DNA of 25,725 bases from JAEZAF01 sp964395665 (GTDB lineage Bacteria > Chloroflexota > Anaerolineae > Aggregatilineales > Phototrophicaceae), in assembly GCA_964395665.1 (NCBI GenBank), contig CAYNDH010000047.1, forward strand, positions 1-25,725. The letters run 5' to 3'. Positions 12,758 to 19,778 of this stretch are shown here, piece by piece; position 1 is the first letter of the stretch; every line of letters begins with the position of its first letter. The position numbers and the translations under genes were made by a program. The notes below the pieces were generated by a model. The model saw only the letters and a program-made list of their open reading frames with translations, was not told where the DNA came from and ran no database searches.

Positions 12758-14506
12758 TTACGGTGTGCCATCCCCGGTACCGGCATCGGGTGCTGATGCT
12801 GCCCCGCCCGACGTCCCCAGTATCGCCAGCGGATAAACAAAGCGCTGAAAATTCACCAGCCCGGTTGCCTCGTTATAGCCGATCATCTGCTCTGGGGTAA
12901 GCAGGCCCTGCAGCACCTGCCCATCCTCAAGGCTGATACGTGCCAGCGTCTGATACAGTGTCTGGCTGTTATCGGTCCCACGCTGCCAGATCACCGCTGC
13001 CACCGCCCGGCCATCGGGATAGATCAGGGTGCGGCCATACGCCCCTTCGAGCAGCGTGCGGTTCGGCACGGGTGGCGTTTCAGCAGTGGCATCTTCAGCA
13101 GTGGTATCGGCCACCAGCGTCGTGAGGTCCCAACTCTGGAGCCGGTTAGAAGCACCGGTCGTCTCACCGATCGTCGCGTACAGTGTTCGGCTGTCAGGTG
13201 AGAAAAACACCTGCGAAACCGTCCCCGCCACAAAGATCAGATCGAATGAAATGGAAGGCTGTGCGCGGTCGATCACATGCAGGTTGCTGCCTGCCGTCCG
13301 CCCTTCTACCATCACCCAGTAACGGCCATCAGGGGAAATCTGCGGCATCGCGACATTCGAAGACGGAAAACGGCTGAAGCTGTAGCCGGGGAAACGCACG
13401 CCGCCATCAATCAGCGCGGTGCGGCTGTCCACCGATCCCGTCTCTGTAGTCGCCATGGGCAGTGTGAAAAGACGCGCGGTATTATTCAGTGCGCCATCCG
13501 CCACCGAAAACAGCAGCGTGCGATCATCCCACGACGGGATCAGCCAGTTGGTGCGCGTCTGGGAAGTAAAAGCACCGCTGCTCACCGCCGGAGAGGTGAT
13601 CAGACCGCCGCCATCGCGGTTGAGCGTATAAAACTGCCACTGACTGCCGCCGCTGCACCGCTGACCGGCCAGGACCGCCAGTTTGCCTGCAATCGGCATG
13701 ATCTGTGCGCTGGTGAAACGGCATCCAACCGGGGGAAACAGGGTTGCGACCTCATTCGCCGTGCCATCCACCAGCGGCGAGACGACCATCACCGCGATCT
13801 CATCCACTGCCCCACTCTGATTAGTGTAAAAGCGCGTGAAGAACAGATCACGCTCGGTCAGGGTGAAGCTGGCCGCATTGGGATATTCACCCACCGGCTG
13901 AAGCGTGTCTGAATTCAGCACGCGCAGCGTCCCGGTGACGTAAATTCTGTTCTCTGAATAATCGAAGTCGATATAGGCCAGCCGCTGGCTGTCCGGCGAA
14001 TACTGGAACGGATCACCGCCCGCACAGGTCAGCGCATGGGCCGGTCCCACCGCCACCGGCTGTCCGGCATCCGTGATCTGATAGAGCGTCCCGCCGTCCT
14101 TGCCACCGCGTGGTTCATGCACCAGAAAGGTGAAGCGCCGCCCGTCCGGAGACAGGGCGCGGTCGCCGCACGGATACACGCCGACAAATGTCTGCGGCAG
14201 GGTGAGCAGAAGTTCCCATTCACCACCTGCACCCAGATAACCTAACTCACTGGCGGATGATCCCGGTCGGCTTTCGGCAGAGCGTCCACTGCCGACCCAC
14301 GCCAGCACCTTGCCACGCTCACCGGCAGTCTGCGCCGGGATGTCTGCCGGTGTATCGGCTGGAACATCGGCTGGGATTTCCGGTGTTTCATCCTGCGCCA
14401 GAATCGGATTGTAAACAGAACCGGCGGCGGTAAGTAATGCCAACAACAGGATGATGATGCCGGTCTTAACCTGCTGTCTTCCGCGATAGCGAATCGTTAC
14501 TCTCAT
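12758..14506 (-). CDS. Secreted TolB/PD40-type beta-propeller protein
   Basis: The product has 582 residues from the ATG at 14504-14506. This start gives a proper signal peptide (basic 'MRVTIRYRGRQQVK', then a hydrophobic core and 'ILAQD' near 35-39). The frame is open 31 codons further upstream, but that would bury the signal. A short Pro-Ala-Asp repeat ('PADVPADTPADIPA', about 46-59) precedes the folded part. Several SPDG/SPDS turns mark propeller blades: 'LSPDGRRFTFLV' (118-129), 'YSPDSQRLAYID' (169-180), 'ISPDGRYWVM' and 'FSPDSRTLYA' later. It is probably exported and surface-exposed or periplasmic, with binding rather than catalytic function. It converges on the DtxR gene and diverges from the receiver gene. 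Confidence 0.85.
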   Translation of the reverse strand: MRVTIRYRGRQQVKTGIIILLLALLTAAGSVYNPILAQDETPEIPADVPADTPADIPAQTAGERGKVLAWVGSGRSAESRPGSSASELGYLGAGGEWELLLTLPQTFVGVYPCGDRALSPDGRRFTFLVHEPRGGKDGGTLYQITDAGQPVAVGPAHALTCAGGDPFQYSPDSQRLAYIDFDYSENRIYVTGTLRVLNSDTLQPVGEYPNAASFTLTERDLFFTRFYTNQSGAVDEIAVMVVSPLVDGTANEVATLFPPVGCRFTSAQIMPIAGKLAVLAGQRCSGGSQWQFYTLNRDGGGLITSPAVSSGAFTSQTRTNWLIPSWDDRTLLFSVADGALNNTARLFTLPMATTETGSVDSRTALIDGGVRFPGYSFSRFPSSNVAMPQISPDGRYWVMVEGRTAGSNLHVIDRAQPSISFDLIFVAGTVSQVFFSPDSRTLYATIGETTGASNRLQSWDLTTLVADTTAEDATAETPPVPNRTLLEGAYGRTLIYPDGRAVAAVIWQRGTDNSQTLYQTLARISLEDGQVLQGLLTPEQMIGYNEATGLVNFQRFVYPLAILGTSGGAASAPDAGTGDGTP

Positions 14507-14629
14507 TGACTGCTGACCTGAAGTTGTTTTTCCTGCGCTGTGTAGATGATACCCTCTTGCAGGTGATGTCTGCCATGAAGAATCATGATCTATAGCCAAA
14601 ATACCTATTCTGGTTTAGGCGGGGTGGCG

Positions 14630-14658
14630 TTGTCCACCTTTCTAACCTCTGTTAGAAT
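14630..14658 (+). promoter_or_regulatory. Promoter with overlapping operator for the receiver gene
   Basis: -35 TTGTCC (14630-14635), 17-bp spacer, -10 TAGAAT (14653-14658), 32 bp before the start codon. A perfect palindrome, TTCTAAC (14640-14646), CTCT, GTTAGAA (14651-14657), covers the spacer and -10. A bound repressor there would block transcription, so this is a good operator candidate. Confidence 0.65.
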
Positions 14659-14690
14659 ACGAAATATAGAATTGCCACGAAGGATCGGGA

Positions 14691-15101
14691 ATGAGTACGG
14701 AATTATCAAGCGTCAACGCACTGGTGGTTGAGGATGATGCGGGCGGAATGGCGATTATCGGTGTCATGATGCGCTACCTGGGCATCCACGCCTACATCAA
14801 CACCAGCGGGCAGGGCGTGATCGAGATGGCACACGCCATGAAGCCGCCGCCCGATATTATCCTGCTGGACATCAATCTGCCGCGCACCAACGGCTACGAG
14901 ATCCTGAAGCTGATCCGCGCCGACGAAAAGCTGAAAAATGTGCTGGTGGTAGCCGTCACCGCACAGGACGCCGACAGCGAGATCCCGAAGTGCAAGGAAG
15001 CTGGTTTCGACGGTTACATCGGGAAGCCGCTCAGCCGCGCACGCTTCCCCCGCCAGATCAAGCGCATTCTCAGCGGCGAGTCCGTCTGGGAGACGTACTG
15101 A
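14691..15101 (+). CDS. Stand-alone CheY-like response regulator receiver
   Basis: The product has 136 residues, a single receiver domain with no output domain. All key residues are visible: acidic triad Glu14/Asp15/Asp16 ('VVEDD'), phosphoacceptor Asp60 ('ILLDINLP'), Thr90 ('VVAVTA') and Lys112 ('GYIGKPL'). 'PRTNGYEILKLIR' is the standard loop after the Asp. It would be phosphorylated by a histidine kinase and signal through protein contact. No kinase or partner lies in the window, so it is an orphan regulator, similar to DivK/CheY-type proteins. AAGGA lies about 8 nt before the ATG. It has its own promoter with a palindromic operator candidate and a bidirectional terminator shared with the convergent Mn catalase gene. 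Confidence 0.93.
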   Translation: MSTELSSVNALVVEDDAGGMAIIGVMMRYLGIHAYINTSGQGVIEMAHAMKPPPDIILLDINLPRTNGYEILKLIRADEKLKNVLVVAVTAQDADSEIPKCKEAGFDGYIGKPLSRARFPRQIKRILSGESVWETY

Positions 15102-15140
15102 CAATCAGGCATCCCTGAACCCTGAACCATACAGCAATCA

Positions 15141-15177
15141 AAAGCGCACCATCGGCTGATCACTGACGGTGCGCTTT
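15141..15177. terminator. Bidirectional terminator, receiver / Mn catalase
   Basis: AAAGCGCACC (15141-15150) pairs with GGTGCGCTTT (15168-15177). The stem extends inward by TC/GA past one mismatch. It lies between the two convergent stop codons. Confidence 0.75.
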
Positions 15178-15198
15178 CGTCTCTAACCAATTACAAAC

Positions 15199-16056
15199 TT
15201 ACGATTTCAGATTTTTAAGCACATCTCCAACCGTGGCCTGCGGCTTGTTGACATCGTTATGCGTGCGTGGGTCCGGTGATTCGCGCATCGGTTTGCCTGC
15301 ACCCGGCTGTTCCCTGATCGAGAACTCACCCTTACCGTCAATCGACTTGCCACTTGTCCAGCGGCCCTCCGGTGTCGGCATCCCATCCGCACCGGATGCC
15401 ATGAAGGCATAATTGTATTCCTGATTTTCCTCTGACTGTGGGAAGCTGGCCGGAACCGGCAGATGATCCCCCAGTTCCTCAAGCACCGCCAGCCACTGAT
15501 TCTGATGCATCGTATCCCGCCCGATCAGATACGCCAGCATCTTCTTCATGCCGGGATCATCGGTCATCTCATACAGGCGCGTGACCATCGTGCGACCGGT
15601 CGCTTCAGCCATCACATTGGCGTACATATCCCCGGCCAGATTACCACTGGCAACCACGAATGCGCCCGAAAACGGGACGCCATTCGCATCCACCGGCAGC
15701 GCGTTCAAACCGGATGACAGGATATGACGCGGCATCATCCCACCCATCGCAGCGGCCACCGCGACACTGCCGTTATAGCCTTCTTCCTGAAACGAAAGCG
15801 GTGCGCCTTCCAGATTCAGCGCCACAGCGGTCGCCAGCATTTCAATATGGCTGATCTCTTCAGTGGCGGTATGCAGCAGCATATCACGGTATTTATCCAT
15901 CTTGGATGGCAGCGACCACGCCTGAAAGAAATATTGCAGGCAGACGCGGATCTCGCCTTCGTTGCCCCCGATGGCCTGCTGAAGCATCCTGGCAAACAGC
16001 GGATTCGGCTTCTCAACACGGACTTCGAACTGAAGCTGACCGTCAGTGAAATACAT
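15199..16056 (-). CDS. Manganese catalase (di-Mn, non-haem)
   Basis: The product has 285 residues, a normal length. The enzyme splits hydrogen peroxide to water and oxygen with a dimanganese centre inside a four-helix bundle. The expected ligands are in place: Glu35 ('GGNEGEIRV'), Glu67 and His70 ('ATEEISHIEM'), Glu151 ('MAEATGR') and His184 ('DTMHQNQW'). The spacing matches the Lactobacillus enzyme (E35, E66, H69, E148, H181 in my recollection) with small insertions. The C-terminal tail (about 225-285) is polar and rich in Gly and Pro, as usual in the hexamer. It is cytoplasmic. GAGGA lies about 10 nt before the ATG. The upstream region carries an inverted repeat that may be regulatory. It is probably part of the peroxide defence together with OsmC. 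Confidence 0.95.
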   Translation of the reverse strand: MYFTDGQLQFEVRVEKPNPLFARMLQQAIGGNEGEIRVCLQYFFQAWSLPSKMDKYRDMLLHTATEEISHIEMLATAVALNLEGAPLSFQEEGYNGSVAVAAAMGGMMPRHILSSGLNALPVDANGVPFSGAFVVASGNLAGDMYANVMAEATGRTMVTRLYEMTDDPGMKKMLAYLIGRDTMHQNQWLAVLEELGDHLPVPASFPQSEENQEYNYAFMASGADGMPTPEGRWTSGKSIDGKGEFSIREQPGAGKPMRESPDPRTHNDVNKPQATVGDVLKNLKS

Positions 16057-16152
16057 AGCGCTACATCCTCACTCAAGCTTACAGGGATCATTTCCGGAAA
16101 AATGACTCTGCTACCATAGAATGAAGTGAAAGCGGCTTCCACATCCACTTTT

Positions 16153-16177
16153 CCCGATTTCATAGTAGCCAATCGGG
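16153..16177. promoter_or_regulatory. Inverted repeat upstream of the Mn catalase gene
   Basis: CCCGATT (16153-16159), 11 bp, AATCGGG (16171-16177), about 100 bp upstream of the catalase start. A second short palindrome, TTGTTAACAA (16187-16196), lies next to it. These are candidate operator sites; no matching regulator can be named. The rest of 16057-16277 shows no gene. Confidence 0.4.
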
Positions 16178-16277
16178 TAATATCTGTTGTTAACAAATCT
16201 ACCAGTCCCGAATAGGTCACTTTCAACAATCCTATATTACGATTTATTTCAATCCATCCTGTCTGGGTGAAAACAAA

Positions 16278-16303
16278 CAGCCGCCCGTGACATCCGGCGG
16301 CTG
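16278..16303 (-). terminator. Terminator of the two-domain VOC gene
   Basis: CAGCCGCC (16278-16285), 10-nt loop, GGCGGCTG (16296-16303). On the minus strand the stem is followed by TTTGTTTTC. A second hairpin, GCACCTT/AAGGTGC, lies just before it (about 16307-16327). Confidence 0.8.
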
Positions 16304-16347
16304 CATGCACCTTGCGGTCTAAGGTGCAGGGCTTCTACCCATAGAGG

Positions 16348-17163
16348 TTAAGTGCTATCGCCGGTCATCTCGAACAGAGTGCATACGACGCCTGCCGGAT
16401 CTTCAATGACTGCCATCCGGCCACCTCCGCCGCCGTGTGGTGATCGTATAATGCTGCCGCCGCCAGCCTCAACCGCTCGGATACACTGATCGACATCCGG
16501 CACGACGAAATACACCATCCACTGCGACGGCAGCGCCGCGTTCGTCCCACGCTTGTGACAGATGCCGGTACGGGCCGTGCCATCGGCTGTACACATGTTG
16601 TAATCGTCGTAGGTCTCTGCACCGTCTTCCTGCGGGACCGTCTGCGGTGTCCAGCCGACGACCTGCTGATAGAAATCGCGGACGGCTTCCGCATTCTCTA
16701 CCGTGAGGTCAACCCATGCCATATGTCCCGGCTGACCATGCGCGGCTTCAATCGCTGCAAGCTGCGCGGTCATCCCTTCCTGATCGGCCTCACCCACCTC
16801 ATATAGCGCACAGATCGCGCCTGACGGGTCCTGAATGACGCCATAGCGTGAGCCTTCGGCCTGCGCTGGTCGCACCAGTACCGTACCGCCGAGCCGCTCC
16901 ACTGCCTGTAAACCCGTGCTCATATCAGCGACGATGAAGTACACCATCCAGACTGAAGGCAGCGCGGCATTGCTTCCCCGTTTATGACAGATCCCGCTGG
17001 TGGGCTGGTCGTCAGTTGTGGTCATGATGTAGTCGGCATAGTTTCCCATATCGAGCGGCATGTACTTCCAGCCGATCACGGACTGGTAAAAGTCGCGGAT
17101 GCGGTCTGCATCCGAAACGGTCAGGTCAACAGAGGCAATCATACCGGGCTGAATACGGATCAT
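16348..17163 (-). CDS. Two-domain VOC (glyoxalase/bleomycin-resistance-type) protein
   Basis: The product has 271 residues and is an internal duplication: VOC domain 1 (about 8-125) and domain 2 (about 147-268). Both begin 'VDLTV', continue 'RDFYQ' and 'VIGW/VVGW', and both contain 'GICHKRG' (57-63 and 200-206) followed by 'NAALPS' and 'WMVYF'. Each ends with 'DP-G-C-L-E' ('QDPSGAICALYE' at 111-122, 'EDPAGVVCTLFE' at 255-266), where the terminal Glu is a usual metal ligand. VOC proteins bind metal and act on, or sequester, small molecules; this subfamily is often called a glyoxalase-like enzyme of unknown substrate. AAGGA lies 8 nt before the ATG. It is third in line after the AraC regulator and single-domain VOC gene, 189 bp away. 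Confidence 0.88.
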   Translation of the reverse strand: MIRIQPGMIASVDLTVSDADRIRDFYQSVIGWKYMPLDMGNYADYIMTTTDDQPTSGICHKRGSNAALPSVWMVYFIVADMSTGLQAVERLGGTVLVRPAQAEGSRYGVIQDPSGAICALYEVGEADQEGMTAQLAAIEAAHGQPGHMAWVDLTVENAEAVRDFYQQVVGWTPQTVPQEDGAETYDDYNMCTADGTARTGICHKRGTNAALPSQWMVYFVVPDVDQCIRAVEAGGGSIIRSPHGGGGGRMAVIEDPAGVVCTLFEMTGDST

Positions 17164-17352
17164 AGGTTGTTCCTTATCTGCTAAACGTGACGGATCGAAA
17201 GTGGTGTATCTGCGGTGTGCTATGTACTCGATATCTGTGTCTCACCTCACCCCTAAATCCCTTCTCGACTCAGCGTTCTCGCCCCTCCTCCGGCAAACAG
17301 GTTTGCATGGAGCAGGGGTTGAGGGATGAGGTTTAAAAGCCCTGCCACGCCC

Positions 17353-17685
17353 CTAGAACTGATCAAACAGAATCGGATTGCCATCCGGGTCCAGCAGCGC
17401 GATATGCGCCGGGCCTTCGGTCGTCTCATCGGCCTTCTGCAAAAGCTCGATCCCCTGCGCGACCAGATGCCGCTGGATGGCACGTACATCCTTCGGGTTG
17501 AACGTCAGGCCGTTCTGCTCGAACATCCCCTGAAACAGCCCGATATGTGTGTTCCCGCTTTGCATGATCAGCCAGTTGTCGGCTTCGCTGCCGCCGATCA
17601 CCTGAAAGCCAAGCTTTTCGTAAAATGCGCGTGATGCTTTAATATCCTTCACGTTCAGGCTGATTGAAAACTGCCCCAGATCCAT
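17353..17685 (-). CDS. Single-domain VOC protein
   Basis: The product has 110 residues from the ATG at 17683-17685. The frame is open 71 codons upstream, but that part overlaps the AraC gene and has no VOC character; AGGAG about 10 nt before this ATG supports the shorter start. The sequence 'FSISLNVKDIKASRAFYEKLGF' (6-27 by position) is the first VOC strand and helix. 'NWLIMQSGNTHIGLFQG' is central, and 'GPAHIALLDPDGNPILFDQF' is the classic C-terminal half with 'DPDGNPI'. It is likely a metal-dependent dioxygenase or isomerase relative or a binding protein, substrate unknown. It lies 65 bp downstream of the AraC/GyrI-like gene and is probably cotranscribed with it. Confidence 0.88.
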   Translation of the reverse strand: MDLGQFSISLNVKDIKASRAFYEKLGFQVIGGSEADNWLIMQSGNTHIGLFQGMFEQNGLTFNPKDVRAIQRHLVAQGIELLQKADETTEGPAHIALLDPDGNPILFDQF

Positions 17686-17750
17686 TGTGCAATGCTCCTG
17701 TGAATGACTCACCTGATAAAGGGTCAATGTCAGCTTCAGCGAAAGAGGCG

Positions 17751-18728
17751 CTACAGCACGTCTACCGGTATCGCGCAGTCCATGTCGAAGCAGTCCCAGC
17801 CAAGCGCATCCGGCATCTGGCGGTAGATCTCCATCATGGGAAGCGCCGCCGGTTGGTATCGACTGCGGGGCAGCCAGTAGCGCCACAGATACTGCCATGC
17901 CCGGTCTTCCATCGGCAGATCGCCATACAGACGGACTGCGGCTGCCTTAAAAGCCGGAAGATCACGCACACTGATCCCATGATCCAGCCTGATCTCCTGA
18001 TCCAGCCTGATCCCATGATCCAGCCTGATCTCCTGATCCGGCCAGCCGGTCCAGCCCACTGGCAGTGACAGACACCAGTCAAAGTAGACCCTGCCAATAT
18101 CGGTCAGGTGCCGGTCTTCCATCGACATGCCATACAGCGTCGCGCTGCGCGGATCACCGACACTGCGCTGATACCACCGCACCAGCAGCGCATACGCATC
18201 CAGAATACGCTGGTAGTCGCTGTAGGCATCGGCCACGCGGATGTACGCCAGCCGCTGCGCCGGGATGTCGATCAGGCGAACGCTGAACCCGTCACTGTTT
18301 GCCACTTCCTGAAGCCTGTCCACAGTATATTGAGGGAAGGCATCCGGGACTTGACCGATCTTGCTATCTTCCAGAGCCAACGGACTGGAGCGATCCCACC
18401 GGCGCGGCGAAAAGCCAAAACGCCGTTTGAATGCACGCGAAAAGCCCGATGCCGACTGATAACCGCAGATCAGCGCCGCATCCAGCACCGACATCTGCGG
18501 GGAAGTCAGCATCAGCGCCGCCGCACGCTCGACCCTCGCCCGCGCCACAAAGTCGTTGAGCGTCTCGCCGACGACCGCCGAAAAAACACGGTGAAAATGA
18601 TATTCCGAAAAGCCAGCCACCGATGCTAATGCTTCCAGCGAGAGATCACCATCCAGCCCGCTGTAGATGGCATCAATCACGGCGTTGACGCGCTGAAGGT
18701 AAAGGTTATCAGTTTCTGGTCGCAGCAT
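17751..18728 (-). CDS. AraC-family regulator with GyrI-like effector domain
   Basis: The product has 325 residues. Residues about 10-112 form the double helix-turn-helix of AraC regulators ('LSLEALASVAGFSEYHFHRVF' split over 29-49, and 'VLDAALICGYQSASGFSRAFKRRFG' over 81-105). Residues about 147-322 form a GyrI-like small-molecule-binding domain ('VRLIDIPAQRLAYIRV' at 150-165, ending 'DCAIPVDVL'). This layout is that of Rob/SoxS-like and YdeE-type multidrug or antibiotic sensors. An insert of repeated 'LDHGIR'/'LDQEIR' units (231-252) lies in the effector domain and is encoded by an 18-bp tandem repeat. GGTGGAG lies just before the ATG. It heads a probable operon with two VOC genes, which suggests a ligand-responsive detoxification unit. 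Confidence 0.9.
   Translation of the reverse strand: MLRPETDNLYLQRVNAVIDAIYSGLDGDLSLEALASVAGFSEYHFHRVFSAVVGETLNDFVARARVERAAALMLTSPQMSVLDAALICGYQSASGFSRAFKRRFGFSPRRWDRSSPLALEDSKIGQVPDAFPQYTVDRLQEVANSDGFSVRLIDIPAQRLAYIRVADAYSDYQRILDAYALLVRWYQRSVGDPRSATLYGMSMEDRHLTDIGRVYFDWCLSLPVGWTGWPDQEIRLDHGIRLDQEIRLDHGISVRDLPAFKAAAVRLYGDLPMEDRAWQYLWRYWLPRSRYQPAALPMMEIYRQMPDALGWDCFDMDCAIPVDVL
17972..18043. repeat. Four 18-bp in-frame tandem repeats inside the AraC gene
   Basis: Four consecutive 18-bp units: TGATCCCATGATCCAGCC (17972-17989), TGATCTCCTGATCCAGCC (17990-18007), then both repeated (18008-18043, one change). They encode alternating LDHGIR/LDQEIR hexapeptides. The 36-bp higher-order unit duplicates almost exactly, so expansion looks recent. 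Confidence 0.9.
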
Positions 18729-18886
18729 CTCGGCTCCACCGATATGTCAATGTTCGAAAGGGGGCGTGCCTCATCTGGCTTCTCTTCAGGCAATGCATTG
18801 CAGCAAAAATATGGCATACTCTCGCTTCGTCCCAGAGACGTGATCGCGTTTCCATATCCACAACGTTAACCAAAAGGTGATTTACA

Positions 18887-19288
18887 GTGATCGATTCAAT
18901 TATTCTGACACCCAACATCCATGTGATGACCGGCACACTCGTTTTGCTTGCGTCGGTCATCGCGTTAATTGGTACAGGCTGGGCAGCCTGGAAAAAACAA
19001 CAATTCACCCCCCAGGCACACGCGAGTCTGATTTTCTTCCAGGTGACCGTGATGATTCAGGCCCTGGTGGGAATTAAACTACTGGATCAGGGTCTCGGTG
19101 CGCTTCAGCTTTTTATCCATTATCTGGGTGGATTGGCTCCTCTGGGTTTCTGCCTGTTCTTTTACTGGTTACCCGTTAAAAACGATGTCCTCAGAAGTCG
19201 TCTCGCGCTGGGTGTAGCGACGCTGTCGGTGCTCTTCGTCGTGATGACGTTTACAATCGGCAGCATCTATGTACGCGGCGGTGCATAA
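18887..19288 (+). CDS. Four-helix integral membrane protein of unknown function
   Basis: The product has 133 residues and starts at a GTG, with AAAAGGTGA 6-7 nt upstream, a good ribosome site. Four hydrophobic helices are visible at about 14-34, 46-66, 75-95 and 105-127, with basic loops ('AAWKKQQ' after helix 1, 'VKNDVLRSR' after helix 3). Single histidines sit at the start of helix 1 (His12), before helix 2 (His45) and in helix 3 (His78, 'IHYLGG'). A haem- or quinone-binding role is conceivable, but I cannot assign the protein to a family. It is divergent from the AraC gene. A perfect GCAATGCATTGC palindrome lies at 18790-18801 in the shared upstream region. Confidence 0.75.
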   Translation: MIDSIILTPNIHVMTGTLVLLASVIALIGTGWAAWKKQQFTPQAHASLIFFQVTVMIQALVGIKLLDQGLGALQLFIHYLGGLAPLGFCLFFYWLPVKNDVLRSRLALGVATLSVLFVVMTFTIGSIYVRGGA

Positions 19289-19667
19289 AAAGGCCCCATA
19301 CCTGATAAATACAGCAGCGCAAAATCAGGTTAGCCTGTGTTGTGAGGGGTACAGCCTCATCGCTGTATCCCCCATGACATCCGTCGGACATCCCTCTTCA
19401 GTGCTGCTCCAGTATAGGCCGATTTCCGAAAATCCGCACACCTGTTCCAGATCAGTATCGGGTATGCACAAAATATACAACCCTTCTGTAAGGGACAATG
19501 CCTGCATTGTCCGCCTGACATTACCTATCCCTGCGATCTGGATGCAGCACATCAGGTGCACGGCATGTACACATGCACGCATGTACACTGAGTCTTTGAT
19601 AAGTCCGATGAAAGTCCATTGTAGGGTATCCGGTCGGGTGCTATGCTACTATCCTGTTTAAATTGCG
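19289..19667. other. Intergenic stretch with hairpins, no gene seen
   Basis: A stem-loop, GGGGTACAGC (19346-19355) with GCTGTATCCCC (19362-19372, one-base bulge), may end the preceding transcript but has no T-tract. A perfect hairpin of the window's repeat family lies at 19493-19512. A TGTACA/CATG-rich imperfect palindrome lies near 19563-19590. Open frames here lack ribosome sites and protein character. Confidence 0.55.
19493..19512. repeat. Perfect 9-bp hairpin of the dispersed GGACA family
   Basis: GGACAATGC (19493-19501), loop CT, GCATTGTCC (19504-19512). It has the same geometry and near-identical arms as the hairpin at 181-200. Confidence 0.7.
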
Positions 19668-19692
19668 ATGAATGCTGGACACGGTCGGGCCG

Positions 19693-19755
19693 CTGATGCG
19701 GATCATCAACCTGATGCGGATCATCAACCTGATGCGGATACCCGACCTGATGCAG
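19693..19755. repeat. 18-bp tandem repeat ahead of the sulfatase gene
   Basis: CTGATGCGGATCATCAAC occurs at 19693-19710 and 19711-19728, a variant at 19729-19746, and a half unit follows. It is in frame with the sulfatase gene and would encode 'HQPDAD' repeats if translation began at 19668. I regard it as untranslated or as a variable N-terminal extension. Confidence 0.8.
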
Positions 19756-19778
19756 CAGTGAAACGAGTCACCCTTATC

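Noticed and set aside
13277..13912. 211-codon plus-strand frame
   Set aside because: It is antisense to the beta-propeller gene, is Arg/His-rich and has no recognisable motif.
15816..16310. 164-codon minus-strand frame upstream of the Mn catalase
   Set aside because: Half of it is an out-of-frame reading of the catalase gene. The upstream half has no motif and no start signal.
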